This document shows positions 43,899-54,505 of a DNA stretch of 64,000 bases, one piece after another. The stretch spans positions 868,001 to 932,000 of the forward strand of contig NC_041690.1 in assembly GCF_900005765.1 (NCBI RefSeq). Direction: 5' to 3'. Within the stretch, counting starts at the first letter, position 1, and each line of letters begins with the position of its first letter. Both the position numbers and the translations under genes were made by a program. The notes under the pieces are model-generated. The model was not told the DNA's origin and did not search any database. It worked only from the letters and a program-made list of their open reading frames with translations. This stretch comes from Plasmodium relictum. Lineage: Eukaryota; Apicomplexa; Aconoidasida; Haemosporida; Plasmodiidae.

Positions 43899-45177
43899 TA
43901 TTTTTTTAATTTTTATTTTTATTTTTATTTTTCTATAATTTTTTTTTTACATTTTATTTTTTTATTTTTTTCTCATTTTATTCTTTTTGAACTTTTCTTT
44001 TTATGATTGTTTATGTATATTTAACTTCCAATTTAAGAACGCATATACTCATAAAATTATTTTCACATTATTAAATATATACATATATTTACATAGAGGC
44101 TAACAATCGAAAATAAAAAAAAAAAATATATAGAACTGATTTTAATTATTACATATATTTAAAAAGTTTTTTCTAGAGATATACATAAATAAAATCAGAA
44201 AATACATAATAATATAAAAATTCGTAAGAAAAATAAACAATAAATGATTTAGTTATATATATTATATTTAGTTTAGATGTATATATATATATATATTAAT
44301 TTAAAGTAACGCAAAAAAAAGAAATTTTGTGAGATAAGTTATCAGTATGTAATTTTATATGTTCTAACTTTATCAAATTTAGAGGGAATGAAAAAATATT
44401 TATCAAAAAAAACAGACAAGATTTAAAAAATAATTTATTAGCCTTGTACTACTTATATTACATATTATATATATATATATATATTTTATTTTATTTGTTT
44501 TTTTTTTGAGCTATTCCTTTTAGTATGTTATTAATTTTATGCAAATATTGTCTTTATATAAACAAAAAAAGAAAACTCGCATATTAAAAAAATAATTATT
44601 CTTGAAAAATTTTAATATATTTTTTTTATTCTCTTAAAAAATTAAGATATTCATATCTTAAATTTTATAATTTTTTCTTTTTTTTTTTTTTTTTGTACAA
44701 TTCAAATTAGAAATTATATTTTTTTAAAAATTAATTTGTATGGACTTTTATTTTGATATTTTTTTAACTGAAAATTTTATGAACATATGAGATGTATATT
44801 CATATATTATACATAATATAAAGTAACATATTTATGAAGATATATAGTGCCTAATTTAAAAGATATAATTTTTTATCTTATAAAGCATAGAAAAAAAATA
44901 CACATTTATAAAGCTATTTTAGAAAAATATTAAAATAATTATGCATAAAATATTTTGAAAAGAAAAATTTGATATAAAGAATAAAAGGATTTTCATATAT
45001 TGATAAATTTAAAAAAATAAATAAAATAATAAATTAATCCAAAGATGTAATTAATAAAAAAAATTATTTTTAATTAAAAACTAAAAAAAAAAAAAAAATG
45101 AAATTATAATAAAAAGAAAAATAACTTAAGCGGAACATAAAATTACTATACATTAAGATTTTAAAATAAAATAAAAT
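43861..45177. other. Intergenic spacer between the armadillo gene and bL28m
   Basis: 1.3 kb AT-rich spacer: 3' flank of one plus-strand gene and promoter of the next. It contains TA repeats (43862-43892, ~44279-44296, ~44466-44483) and no supported ORF. Confidence 0.5.
43862..43892. repeat. TA microsatellite
   Basis: About 15 TA units immediately after the stop codon of the armadillo gene. Confidence 0.8.
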
Positions 45178-46023
45178 ATGCCTAAAAACTTAAATTTATT
45201 TGGAAAATACCTAAGAAGACTTGGTAAAAGTCATAAAAAAGGTTTTAAAAAAAAACAAATAATTCACCCAGTTCCTGTTAAGGCATATGGTAGAGTACCT
45301 TCAGCTGCTTCACAGACTGGTCTATATCATGATGAAGATTTTAATTATTATACAAAAGTATCATATTCTTTAAAAAAAACAAGAATTAAACTTAAACCAA
45401 ATGTTTTTAAAAAACATATTGTCAGTAATATATTAAATACAGTAATACCAAATGTTCGAATAACAACCAGCGCATTACATGCTATAGATGATGCAGGTGG
45501 CTTTGATAATTATATTTTAAGAACATCTCCCGAAGAACTTAGATCAAATTTTGGAGAAAAACTGAGAAATGTTATGTATTTTTATATGTCTCACCCTAAT
45601 ATTCAATCCTTATCTTTACCATGGAAAACTTTTATGAATAAATTTCAGCAAAGTGACTATTATTATGCAATTTATCAGCATTTAAGAAAAAAAAGATTAT
45701 ATGAATTATATAAAAAAAAAGAATCAGGAAAATATTCTCCTTATTATTTACCTAATGATAAAAATCTACATCCACAAAGACAACCATTTTCCTTAAATAC
45801 AGAAATTAATAATTTAAAATTGTGGTATAATAATAATAAATTATTAAAAAAGGCTTTTATTGATAAATTAAAAGAAGCTAAGCCATTTGATCAAGCATAT
45901 ACAGATCATCATTTTTTAGATAGTTACAAAAAAGGGAGAGGAAGAGGAGGAGGAGGAAAACATGGAAGAACTCCTCGAAAGAGATCAAAAACTTATAAAT
46001 ATTTTGAAATTAGACCATACTAA
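45178..46023 (+). CDS. Mitochondrial ribosomal protein bL28m
   Basis: A 281-residue single-exon protein. Residues ~60-125 carry the bL28 core: a basic KKTRIKLKPNVFKKHIVSN (cf. the family's K-R-x-F/W-x-P-N) followed by VRITTSALHAIDDAGGFDNYIL, matching the mitochondrial L28/yeast Mrpl24 pattern V-x-T-x-L-R-x-I-D-x-x-G-G-x-D-x-Y. The N-terminus is strongly basic (GKYLRRLGKSHKKGFKKKQ), consistent with a mitochondrial presequence, and lacks the hydrophobic signal peptide expected for apicoplast import. Mitochondrial extensions follow the core, ending in a Gly/Arg/Lys-rich tail (GRGRGGGGKHGRTPRKRSK), plausibly rRNA-contacting. Its role is the large subunit of the mitoribosome. Confidence 0.85.
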   Translation: MPKNLNLFGKYLRRLGKSHKKGFKKKQIIHPVPVKAYGRVPSAASQTGLYHDEDFNYYTKVSYSLKKTRIKLKPNVFKKHIVSNILNTVIPNVRITTSALHAIDDAGGFDNYILRTSPEELRSNFGEKLRNVMYFYMSHPNIQSLSLPWKTFMNKFQQSDYYYAIYQHLRKKRLYELYKKKESGKYSPYYLPNDKNLHPQRQPFSLNTEINNLKLWYNNNKLLKKAFIDKLKEAKPFDQAYTDHHFLDSYKKGRGRGGGGKHGRTPRKRSKTYKYFEIRPY

Positions 46024-46400
46024 GTATTTGAAAAAAAAAGAAAAGGAAATATATATGTAAGTATGCATATATATATATTATGCCTTATTAAACTGAATTA
46101 TGATATAATTCTTAATTTAATACATATGTTTCATAAATGTAACGATGAGTTAATTCAAAGAACATATAATATACACAAAAAAAAAAAAAAGAAAAAAATG
46201 ATATTGTTTTTACATGTTTTTAGTATATTTATTTTTTGAGAAATTGTTAAATATAAATTTGATTTATATATATATATATATATATATATTTTTTTGTTTT
46301 TAAACTTGAAACGTTTTATATAATAGAGTTTTATTTTTTAATTGAATCAAATTTGCAACTATTTAAAAATTAAAAATTTACACAAAGTATTTCTTGTTAT
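46024..46400. other. Convergent spacer, bL28m / cohesin SA
   Basis: 377 bases of A/T runs and TA repeats (~46265-46289), consistent with two facing 3' UTRs. Confidence 0.5.
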
Positions 46401-49400
46401 TTAAAAATTCATTAAATCATCTGCGTATGAAATAGGAGTTGATAATTCACTTTTTTTTCTTTTTTTCACTTTAATAGGTGACATTCCAGGTATAATATCT
46501 GAATTAGAGTCATCATCATTGTCTACAAAATAATTTATTTTATCCTTTTTTTCTGATATGATAGATATTTCATCATTATCTTTATCACTAACATTATTTA
46601 AGGAGCTATTTAAAGAATTATCTATCGAATTTTTTGTATAAACATTTAACGATTTATTTAATCCATCATTAATATTTGTATCTAATTCTTTTTTAGTAAT
46701 TAAGCGTAATTTCGTGTTTTTTTTTGATCTTATAGGCTTAGGGCTAGAATTAATTATATATATAGATTTATTATTACTTTCAATTGTATTATTATCATAT
46801 TTCATTTCATCAATAAGATTTACATTATCATCATTTTCATTTAAACTGATGAAATTACTTAAGGTAGAATTAGAAGGAGTTTTTTCATATTCAGATAAAT
46901 CTTTTTTATTTTCATTTTCTTCATCAATTACAATGCTTTCTTTTTTATCTTTTTCATCTTGCTTTTTTTTATTATCATTGTTAATATCATTATATATATG
47001 TTCGATATCATTATCTTCTACTTCATCATTTGTAATTTCTTTTTTAACCTTATAAATATTTCTATTATTTTTTATATTATCATTATTACCATGAAGTATG
47101 TCATCATTTTCGTTAGTGTTTTGGCCTTTTCCTTCTGTATAATTTTTGTTATTTTGTGCATTCTTTTTATTTTGATGAAGATTTATTTGCTGCTCTTCGA
47201 CATTATTTATTTCTTCACTATTTTCAATATTTTTATTCATTTCTATTACACTTTTCCTTGTTTTAATAGTAACTTCCTCTGAATTTTTATTCATATTGGA
47301 TATATTTTTACTTATATTCATATGTATACTTTCATTTAAGTTCATGTATGAATTTTCATAGTTAGAATCCTTATATTCATCAGTTAATTTTCTTTTTTTA
47401 CATATGATAAGTATCATGTGCTCAAATATACTATTTTCATATTTTACTGATGTGTTATTGGATATATTATATGACTGAATTAAGCTTATAATTTGTTTTT
47501 TTAGGTAATTAAGTTGATAATCAGAAAGATTCAATTTCTGAGCATAAGGTAAAATATATTTTAAAAAAGAATTTTGATTTTTTAAATTCAAAGCACAATT
47601 TACGCAAGAATGAATAAATTTACATAAGGGTAATTTTTGCTTCTCTATTATTTTTACTCCTAATCTACTAGCTATAGAAGTGCTAAATAATAATAAATCT
47701 TTTTCTTCTAATGCATTATTAATGTAAGCTGTGTATAAACCAATTAATGCACATAAAAGTACTTCATAAAAAATATCTATGTTATATTTTTTTAATTTAT
47801 TATGAAAGTTTAAAGCAATGGAAGATAGTCCTTTATTTTTAACATTAAGATGTATTAGCAACAACACTCCTAAACAACTGTTAAAAATATTTATATTGTT
47901 ACAATTTAAAATAAATTGAGCTATTATTAATGTCATATGCATGTATTGCATTTCCAAAATTTTTTTATTTTCACTTAATTCATCTTTATTATATATTTTA
48001 CACATATCAGAAATGTAGGTGTATGTGTTTATTGGAAAAAATACACTTATATCAATAGATAAAAAGGAATTAACAAAATTATAATTATCATTATTTATAT
48101 TTTCTACATTTTTGAACAATTCTGTAACAAAATTAAAAAGAACATTATCCTCTTTGTAAACATATCTCGCAACATTTTTATATTTATTAATTTCCTCATT
48201 TACATCTAGATACTTTTCAGCAATTTTTTTTAAATCTTTGATGTCATCTTCTTCATCACTTTTATTTAAAAATAGTTCTAATGTTTTATATCTTTTTAAA
48301 TCATCCAATGAAAATAAAATCACATTTTCTAATTGTGCCACATTCATTAAATTTAAAAATGTACCGTATTTTAATATAGTATTATTAGAAACTCTAATTA
48401 AAAATATTAATAAATCATTAAAGTCATCTCTTAATGTTATTACGTTTTGATACAAATAATTTAACTCTAGAAACAAATTTCTTAATATACTTTTTTTTTT
48501 GCTATTTATATTATGCAAATTTTTTAAATCTTCTAAATTTATATTATTATTCTTATTTTTTTTTTCTTCTTCTTTAGTTTGATTATCTTTATTTTCTTTT
48601 TCTTCTTCGTTCCTTTTTTTATTCTCTGCATTTATATCATTTTTTTCGTTAGTATCTTTTTCTGTAATTGTATTGTCTATTACATTACTTCTGTCCAAAT
48701 TTTCATTTTCTTTTAAACAATTTTTTAAGAAAAAATCATGTATATAGTTAAAAAAATATCTTTTTCTACATAAATGATAAATATAATTTTCATATATTAT
48801 ATATATTTGATCAATACACAATAAAATCAATCTGGATGATGGAGTATTAAGAGATTCTCCATAGTAATATATAGAATTAATTTTAGATTTTATTAAATAA
48901 AAGCACAAATGTATTATTATATTAGCATGCACACAAGCATCTGAGCAATAATACAAATTATGACTATTGTTTTGTTTATAATGCATATTTTCATTTTTAT
49001 TTATTTTATTGTTTAATTTTTTGAATATATTTTCATCTTCATTATTTATATAATTTTTTTTCTTTTTAAATTTTTTATTTTTTATTATATTATTATCATC
49101 TTCTTTTTCATTCTCATCTTCATCTTCACCTCCATTTCCTTCTTCATTTTCTTCTTCTTCATTTTCTCCTATTTGATCATCCTCTTCACTATTATTTTGT
49201 AAATAATGTTTGTCATAATAAGCCATTTTATTTTCATCAAAAAATTCATTTAAATAAATATTTTCTTTAAGGAATAGCTGATATTTTTCATTAACAATAA
49301 ACTTAAAATAATCCTGTTCTATAAATTTTTTAATGTTTCTATCTACTTTTATATCATTTTTTTTACTATAGTTAGATAAATCATTATTAATATAATTAAA

Positions 49401-52400
49401 ACACAAAGTATAAAGGTGAATTAAAGTAGTAATATTGTTAATTAAATCATTTTCAATAGAATCTATTACATTTTTGTCTTTATTAAGTAAATTATCATTT
49501 ATAATAATTACTTTGTTTTTTTTATTTGCTATATATTCTTCTTCTTCGTCGTACTCTATTTCTGTATTATATTTCTTACGATAATATTGAAAGCTACTAA
49601 GAAAGTTATCAAAATATGTATAGTACAAATCAAAAAATAAATCACTTGATAATTTATTAGTATTTTTAAATGATTCATTTAAAGATAAAAATAGAGATAT
49701 CATATTCATAGTATATTTAGTTGAATAATACGGTAATTTAAAATTTTTGAGTAAATAAAATAAATATTCATATGTTTCTTTTAAATAAATAAAAACGTTA
49801 TTAAAAAAAAAGTTAATATTACTATCTATGTCGTTTCTAAAATATTCCATAATTGTAGATGAAAAATTATATATATTATTTTTTTCTTCATTTTTATATA
49901 TATGTTTACATTCATATAATGCAATTTTTAGAATTTTATAAACTAATAATAAATGTTCTTGATTTGTTTGATACAATTTTATTAGTAGTTTGCTATTTTT
50001 TATAATATGAAATGTGTAAATTATCATTTTTTTAATTTTATTAGTATCACTGTTTAGTTTCATATTATGAATATTTTTATCAGTTATACTACTGGATAAA
50101 ATGTTTTTTTTATTCTTATTTTTTTCTAATTCATTTATATCATTTTGAAAACTTTTGTAGGATGATTCACAAATATGAAGTAAGCATTTCCTCAAATCAT
50201 AACCCATATTATATTTATTAGGATCATTATTTAAATTATGTGATTTGCTATAATTTTTATCATTGTCTTTTGCATTTTCTTTGTTTTTTTTTTTCTTCTT
50301 CACGTTTTCATCATCGGTATCATTTTTTCTTTCTTCTTCACTACTATCTTTTGTACTTATATTTTTGTTCTTAATGCTATTTTTTTTTTTTTTTTGACAT
50401 AAATTATATGATGTAGTATCTTCTTCACATAACAATTCAATTATAATATCAATATTATTTATTGAATCAAGTTTCTCTCTAATTCCTATAATAAATTTAT
50501 CGATTACTGAATACAACTTCATGTTTTCATTATAATTTGCTAAATAATCAAAATAATGAATAAAATTTTTAACGGTAGGAATATTTTTATTCAAATATTT
50601 GGTTAAATATATTATATTATATCTAACTATTTCATTATTTATATCATCCTGATCTACATCAAAATAATTATTTTTCTTTTTATCATTTTTCTTAATTTTA
50701 TGCTTTATTTGGGATTCATAAATTAAAGAAGTAATAATTTTAGATATTTTATTATTATTATTGAACCATATTAAATTACTAACGATTTTTTTTTCCCTTT
50801 TAGATAAAATGCTAGTAGTATCATCGGGTTCTTTGTTATTATCGCAATCATAAACTAAAGATAAATTATCATTTTTTTTTACTTCAGAACAAGAGGTATC
50901 TGTAGTATCATCATAATCAGATGAAATAACTTCCTTATTATTCGTATTAATAGATTTCGTGTGTCTTTTTAAATTTATTAAATCACTCTTTCTAATTTGC
51001 ATTTTGCTCATTTCTAATATTAATTCAAATGTTTTTATTCTAACATTATAATCATTATCAAAAATTAAATTTAATAATTTCTTTTTTGAAATATATAGTA
51101 GTTCAACAATTTTTAAATTCTTATTTGTACTCATATTGTAATGATTACATAGATAAATTAAAATATTTAAACAGCACATCTTTACTTTACTATCTTTATC
51201 ATATAATATCCATATTAACAGTTTGGTAAATTTTCTATTAGTAAAATATGCTGTTAAAATATCTAAATAATTATAAAAATATTCCAGAGTTATTACTCTG
51301 ATGTCAATAAATACATCTTTTATTTTATTTTTATATAGAATATTATAAGTGCATAAAAGAAAATTATTCAATATGGTTAAATTTCTTCTATCTTCATTGA
51401 TGTTATCAATTAATTGGCTAATAATTAAATTTCTGTGTATAATAGTATTAATCTCTTCATTATTAGTATTTTTAAAATGAATAATCTCTTCAAGATCAAT
51501 ATCTTTTGTATTTCTATTATTAATTATGCTACTACCTCTTTTAGTCATCATAGAGTTATTATTTTTTATTTCTCTAACATATTCTGCTAATAATTGTTTC
51601 CTTGATTGTTTTTCATGGTTATTAATATAATTAATTTTTTTGCATAAACCTAGTAATATAGAAAAACTTGCCAGTGAAGAAGTAAATCTAATTTTCCTGT
51701 ATTTACTTACACTTAATGAAAATATCCATATGCATATATATAGTATTTCATATATATAATTTTCGTCAAAATGAAAAGAAAAATCAGAAAAAAAATTAGA
51801 GAACGCTTTATATGACTTGTTATTCTCATTTTTTTTTTTTATTAGCACATCATTATCTAAATCTGTAGTTAAGTACTGCTCTAATTTTTCACACTTAAAG
51901 GTACATACTTTTTCAAAATTATTTTCATCTTTTATTATTTCATCTATATTAGTTATTTTGCTATTAGATTTTGCTGTTGATGGTGTTATAATTTCATTAG
52001 TACTGATATCTTTTAGTCTATTACTTGAAAACAACTCTTCAGATTTGTTTTTAGAAATTTCCTCATATAAATATATCTGTTTATCTATATAATCAATTAT
52101 ATCAATAGTCCATGTTAAGGTATCATTACCTGAACATTCAGCTAAAAAATTTAAAAAAAAAGTAGATATTTTAACTTTTTCATTTTGTTCTTTATTAAAT
52201 AAAATATAATATATTTCTTCAATTACTTCATGCAAATTTTTAGGATTTTTTTTTATTTTTTCATATAAATTAAAATCTTCAAAATTTTTATGAAATTTTG
52301 CATCTATCTTATTATTTTTCATTTTGTCATTTTTTTTAAATTTTTTCGAAGGTCTAGTACTTTCGTTTGTGTATTCATCATCACTCTCACTTGAATCTTC

Positions 52401-52970
52401 GCTATTGCTTGATTCAACATAAACACTTTTTCTTTTTTTTAATTTTATGTCTGTCTGATTATTTGTCCTATTTGCAGTAGATATTCTTTTATTTCTATCA
52501 AATTTACTTCTTTTAAATATCTCAAAATCTTCATCATCTATATTTTCATTTAATTTATCTATGTAACTGATATTTTTCAAATTATTATTTTTATATATCT
52601 TATTATTGGGGGAATTTTCATTTGAATAATCATTATTTTCATTATTTCTGGAATAATGAACAATTTTTTTATTTCCATCTTTTGCTTTATTATTAACTTC
52701 ATTTTTTTTTCTCTCTTTAAATGATTCATCATAATCATCATCGTCTACATTGACACTTTCGCTATAATCACTATCATCTAATGAGTCATTCTCATCAGTG
52801 CTTATAATATGATCATCTATATCATTCACATTTTTTTTCTTTTTTTTATCTTTCCTTTGACTTATATCATTTTCCTTCAATTGTTCTGTAGATTCATAAC
52901 TTATATTTTTTTGTTCAGTATTATGTTGAATTAATCTTGATGATCTTCTTAAAATTATTTTACTATCCAT
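46401..52970 (-). CDS. Cohesin subunit SA/Scc3 (STAG family)
   Basis: A single-exon protein of 2189 residues. The STAG signature is clear. Residues ~420-445 (KYRKIRFTSSLASFSILLG) match human STAG KYRKFRHTSTLAAMKL. The stromalin conserved domain at ~540-625 (DVFIDIRVITLEYFYNYL..., FTKLLIWILYDKDSKVKMCCLNIL) matches human VHRYRD-x-x-x-EIR and YLKY-x-GW-x-x-(H)DK-x-x-x-VR-x-xCL. The remainder is helical HEAT-like, with long Asn/Lys/Glu/Asp inserts including an acidic run at ~1270-1310. SA clamps the cohesin ring (SMC1/SMC3/RAD21) onto DNA and binds its loader. It is nearly twice human STAG length (~1260) through low-complexity inserts. The basic, Ser/Asp-rich N-terminal ~200 residues resemble the disordered N-termini of other SA proteins. 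The C-terminal ~400 residues are disordered and end in SPIKVKKRKKSELSTP, a possible nuclear signal and CDK-type site. Confidence 0.85.
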   Translation of the reverse strand: MDSKIILRRSSRLIQHNTEQKNISYESTEQLKENDISQRKDKKKKKNVNDIDDHIISTDENDSLDDSDYSESVNVDDDDYDESFKERKKNEVNNKAKDGNKKIVHYSRNNENNDYSNENSPNNKIYKNNNLKNISYIDKLNENIDDEDFEIFKRSKFDRNKRISTANRTNNQTDIKLKKRKSVYVESSNSEDSSESDDEYTNESTRPSKKFKKNDKMKNNKIDAKFHKNFEDFNLYEKIKKNPKNLHEVIEEIYYILFNKEQNEKVKISTFFLNFLAECSGNDTLTWTIDIIDYIDKQIYLYEEISKNKSEELFSSNRLKDISTNEIITPSTAKSNSKITNIDEIIKDENNFEKVCTFKCEKLEQYLTTDLDNDVLIKKKNENNKSYKAFSNFFSDFSFHFDENYIYEILYICIWIFSLSVSKYRKIRFTSSLASFSILLGLCKKINYINNHEKQSRKQLLAEYVREIKNNNSMMTKRGSSIINNRNTKDIDLEEIIHFKNTNNEEINTIIHRNLIISQLIDNINEDRRNLTILNNFLLCTYNILYKNKIKDVFIDIRVITLEYFYNYLDILTAYFTNRKFTKLLIWILYDKDSKVKMCCLNILIYLCNHYNMSTNKNLKIVELLYISKKKLLNLIFDNDYNVRIKTFELILEMSKMQIRKSDLINLKRHTKSINTNNKEVISSDYDDTTDTSCSEVKKNDNLSLVYDCDNNKEPDDTTSILSKREKKIVSNLIWFNNNNKISKIITSLIYESQIKHKIKKNDKKKNNYFDVDQDDINNEIVRYNIIYLTKYLNKNIPTVKNFIHYFDYLANYNENMKLYSVIDKFIIGIREKLDSINNIDIIIELLCEEDTTSYNLCQKKKKNSIKNKNISTKDSSEEERKNDTDDENVKKKKKNKENAKDNDKNYSKSHNLNNDPNKYNMGYDLRKCLLHICESSYKSFQNDINELEKNKNKKNILSSSITDKNIHNMKLNSDTNKIKKMIIYTFHIIKNSKLLIKLYQTNQEHLLLVYKILKIALYECKHIYKNEEKNNIYNFSSTIMEYFRNDIDSNINFFFNNVFIYLKETYEYLFYLLKNFKLPYYSTKYTMNMISLFLSLNESFKNTNKLSSDLFFDLYYTYFDNFLSSFQYYRKKYNTEIEYDEEEEYIANKKNKVIIINDNLLNKDKNVIDSIENDLINNITTLIHLYTLCFNYINNDLSNYSKKNDIKVDRNIKKFIEQDYFKFIVNEKYQLFLKENIYLNEFFDENKMAYYDKHYLQNNSEEDDQIGENEEEENEEGNGGEDEDENEKEDDNNIIKNKKFKKKKNYINNEDENIFKKLNNKINKNENMHYKQNNSHNLYYCSDACVHANIIIHLCFYLIKSKINSIYYYGESLNTPSSRLILLCIDQIYIIYENYIYHLCRKRYFFNYIHDFFLKNCLKENENLDRSNVIDNTITEKDTNEKNDINAENKKRNEEEKENKDNQTKEEEKKNKNNNINLEDLKNLHNINSKKKSILRNLFLELNYLYQNVITLRDDFNDLLIFLIRVSNNTILKYGTFLNLMNVAQLENVILFSLDDLKRYKTLELFLNKSDEEDDIKDLKKIAEKYLDVNEEINKYKNVARYVYKEDNVLFNFVTELFKNVENINNDNYNFVNSFLSIDISVFFPINTYTYISDMCKIYNKDELSENKKILEMQYMHMTLIIAQFILNCNNINIFNSCLGVLLLIHLNVKNKGLSSIALNFHNKLKKYNIDIFYEVLLCALIGLYTAYINNALEEKDLLLFSTSIASRLGVKIIEKQKLPLCKFIHSCVNCALNLKNQNSFLKYILPYAQKLNLSDYQLNYLKKQIISLIQSYNISNNTSVKYENSIFEHMILIICKKRKLTDEYKDSNYENSYMNLNESIHMNISKNISNMNKNSEEVTIKTRKSVIEMNKNIENSEEINNVEEQQINLHQNKKNAQNNKNYTEGKGQNTNENDDILHGNNDNIKNNRNIYKVKKEITNDEVEDNDIEHIYNDINNDNKKKQDEKDKKESIVIDEENENKKDLSEYEKTPSNSTLSNFISLNENDDNVNLIDEMKYDNNTIESNNKSIYIINSSPKPIRSKKNTKLRLITKKELDTNINDGLNKSLNVYTKNSIDNSLNSSLNNVSDKDNDEISIISEKKDKINYFVDNDDDSNSDIIPGMSPIKVKKRKKSELSTPISYADDLMNF

Positions 52971-54505
52971 TTTATATATAATTATTTAAAGCTTTAAAAA
53001 AAACAAAAACAAAAAAAAAAAAAAAAAAGCTATAAAAACATTTATATACATATGATACAAAAAAAAAAAAAAATACTTATTTATACAATTTATTATTAAA
53101 ATAAAGTATGTTCCTATTTTATTAGATTTATTAAATAAAGTTTTTTGCATTCATTTTTTTAATTGTTTATTATTTATCTATCTTCTTTTTAAAAAAACAA
53201 AAGAAAGATAATGACATTTGATTCTATTTTCTAAATTAAGTTGTATTATATACATTTATTTTTTTATATTATGTTGGAAAAAACCTTGCATGATTAAGAA
53301 AAAAATATTAAATAAATATATAACAATACACTAAAATATATAAACAAAAAAATATTCTATAAGTTTTATTTTTCCCTTTTTTTATATTTTTACATATAAA
53401 GGGAGAGCAATGTTCAAATAGTTTTATATATATTAAAAAAAAATAATAATAAATATAATAATAATACTGATAAAAATTCACATTTATTTATATATATATT
53501 TTAATAATATAATAAGAGTATTATGAATGATTAAAAAAATACGAAAAAAATAAATAATGATAAATATTAATCATATAAAATAAATTGCACATTTCTGTTG
53601 TCAAATAATTTTTTTAAGATTTCATTTTTTTTTTTTTTTTGAATAACAATTATTATTATATATAAATTAAATGAAAAATAACTTTATTGCAAATTACAAA
53701 AAGGTTATATCTTAAAATTACATATTTATTACATTGTTTTTTATTATTTTTATTAAACGTAATACTGTATAACATTTCCCAATCTTTAAAAACTTATTGT
53801 GTATATACATTATTAGAAGAGACTATGAGAATACCTAAACTTTTTTTAAAAATTAATAATTCTTGCTCAAAACTTGAAGTATTTAAAAAATTTAACTAAA
53901 AACATAATAATATATTAAAATTCATATATATTTTTTCTATTATACAAAAAAAAAGTATTATATATATATATATACTTCTAATTTATTAGCATTAAAAAAA
54001 AAAAAAAGACATTAATAAAAGAAAAAAAAAAAAAAAAAGTATATATCGAAAACTCATTTTTGCGCGTCTACACAAAAAAATTTTATTGATAATTATGCTT
54101 TTAGATAAGTAATTCTTTATATTTATCATAAATAATTAATTAAAAAAAAAAACTAAAAATCTTTTAGTTTGCCTAATAATTCATTTAAAAAATGTTTTTT
54201 ATTAACATAATTAAAAATATCAAAAATAATTATAATTTATTAATAAATGTTATATATTTTTATATTATATCATTTTTAATGATTATCTTAATTTTATTGA
54301 AAAGATAGAGAATGTTCGGTTATAATTATAGTTTAGGTATTAATTTAAAAAAAAAAAAATAAATGAAATTTCGATACAATATTATTTCTAAATAAATTAA
54401 AGATTATAAAAAATTAACTTTATATTAGAAATTTGTTTTTGTTTTTGTTTTTGTTTTAGTTTTCATTCTTTTTTGTCTTTATTTTCTCTTTTTTTATAAA
54501 TAGAA
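52971..54505. other. Divergent promoter region with a GC-bearing patch
   Basis: 1.5 kb between SA and the coiled-coil gene. It contains A/T tracts, a possible short coding segment at 53671-53899 and an isolated TGCGCGTCTACACA at 54061-54074 whose composition is unlike anything around it. Confidence 0.5.
53671..53899 (+). other. Possible short spliced ORF (doubtful)
   Basis: An ATG at 53671 reads MKNNFIANYKK up to a possible donor (AAAAAG|GTTATA). A second frame ending at 53899 reads TMRIPKLFLKINNSCSKLEV and has coding-like composition. The most T-rich acceptor (ATTATTAG) is out of phase with that donor; only a weaker AG eight bases or less downstream would join them. This could be a ~36-residue protein or chance. 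Confidence 0.2.
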
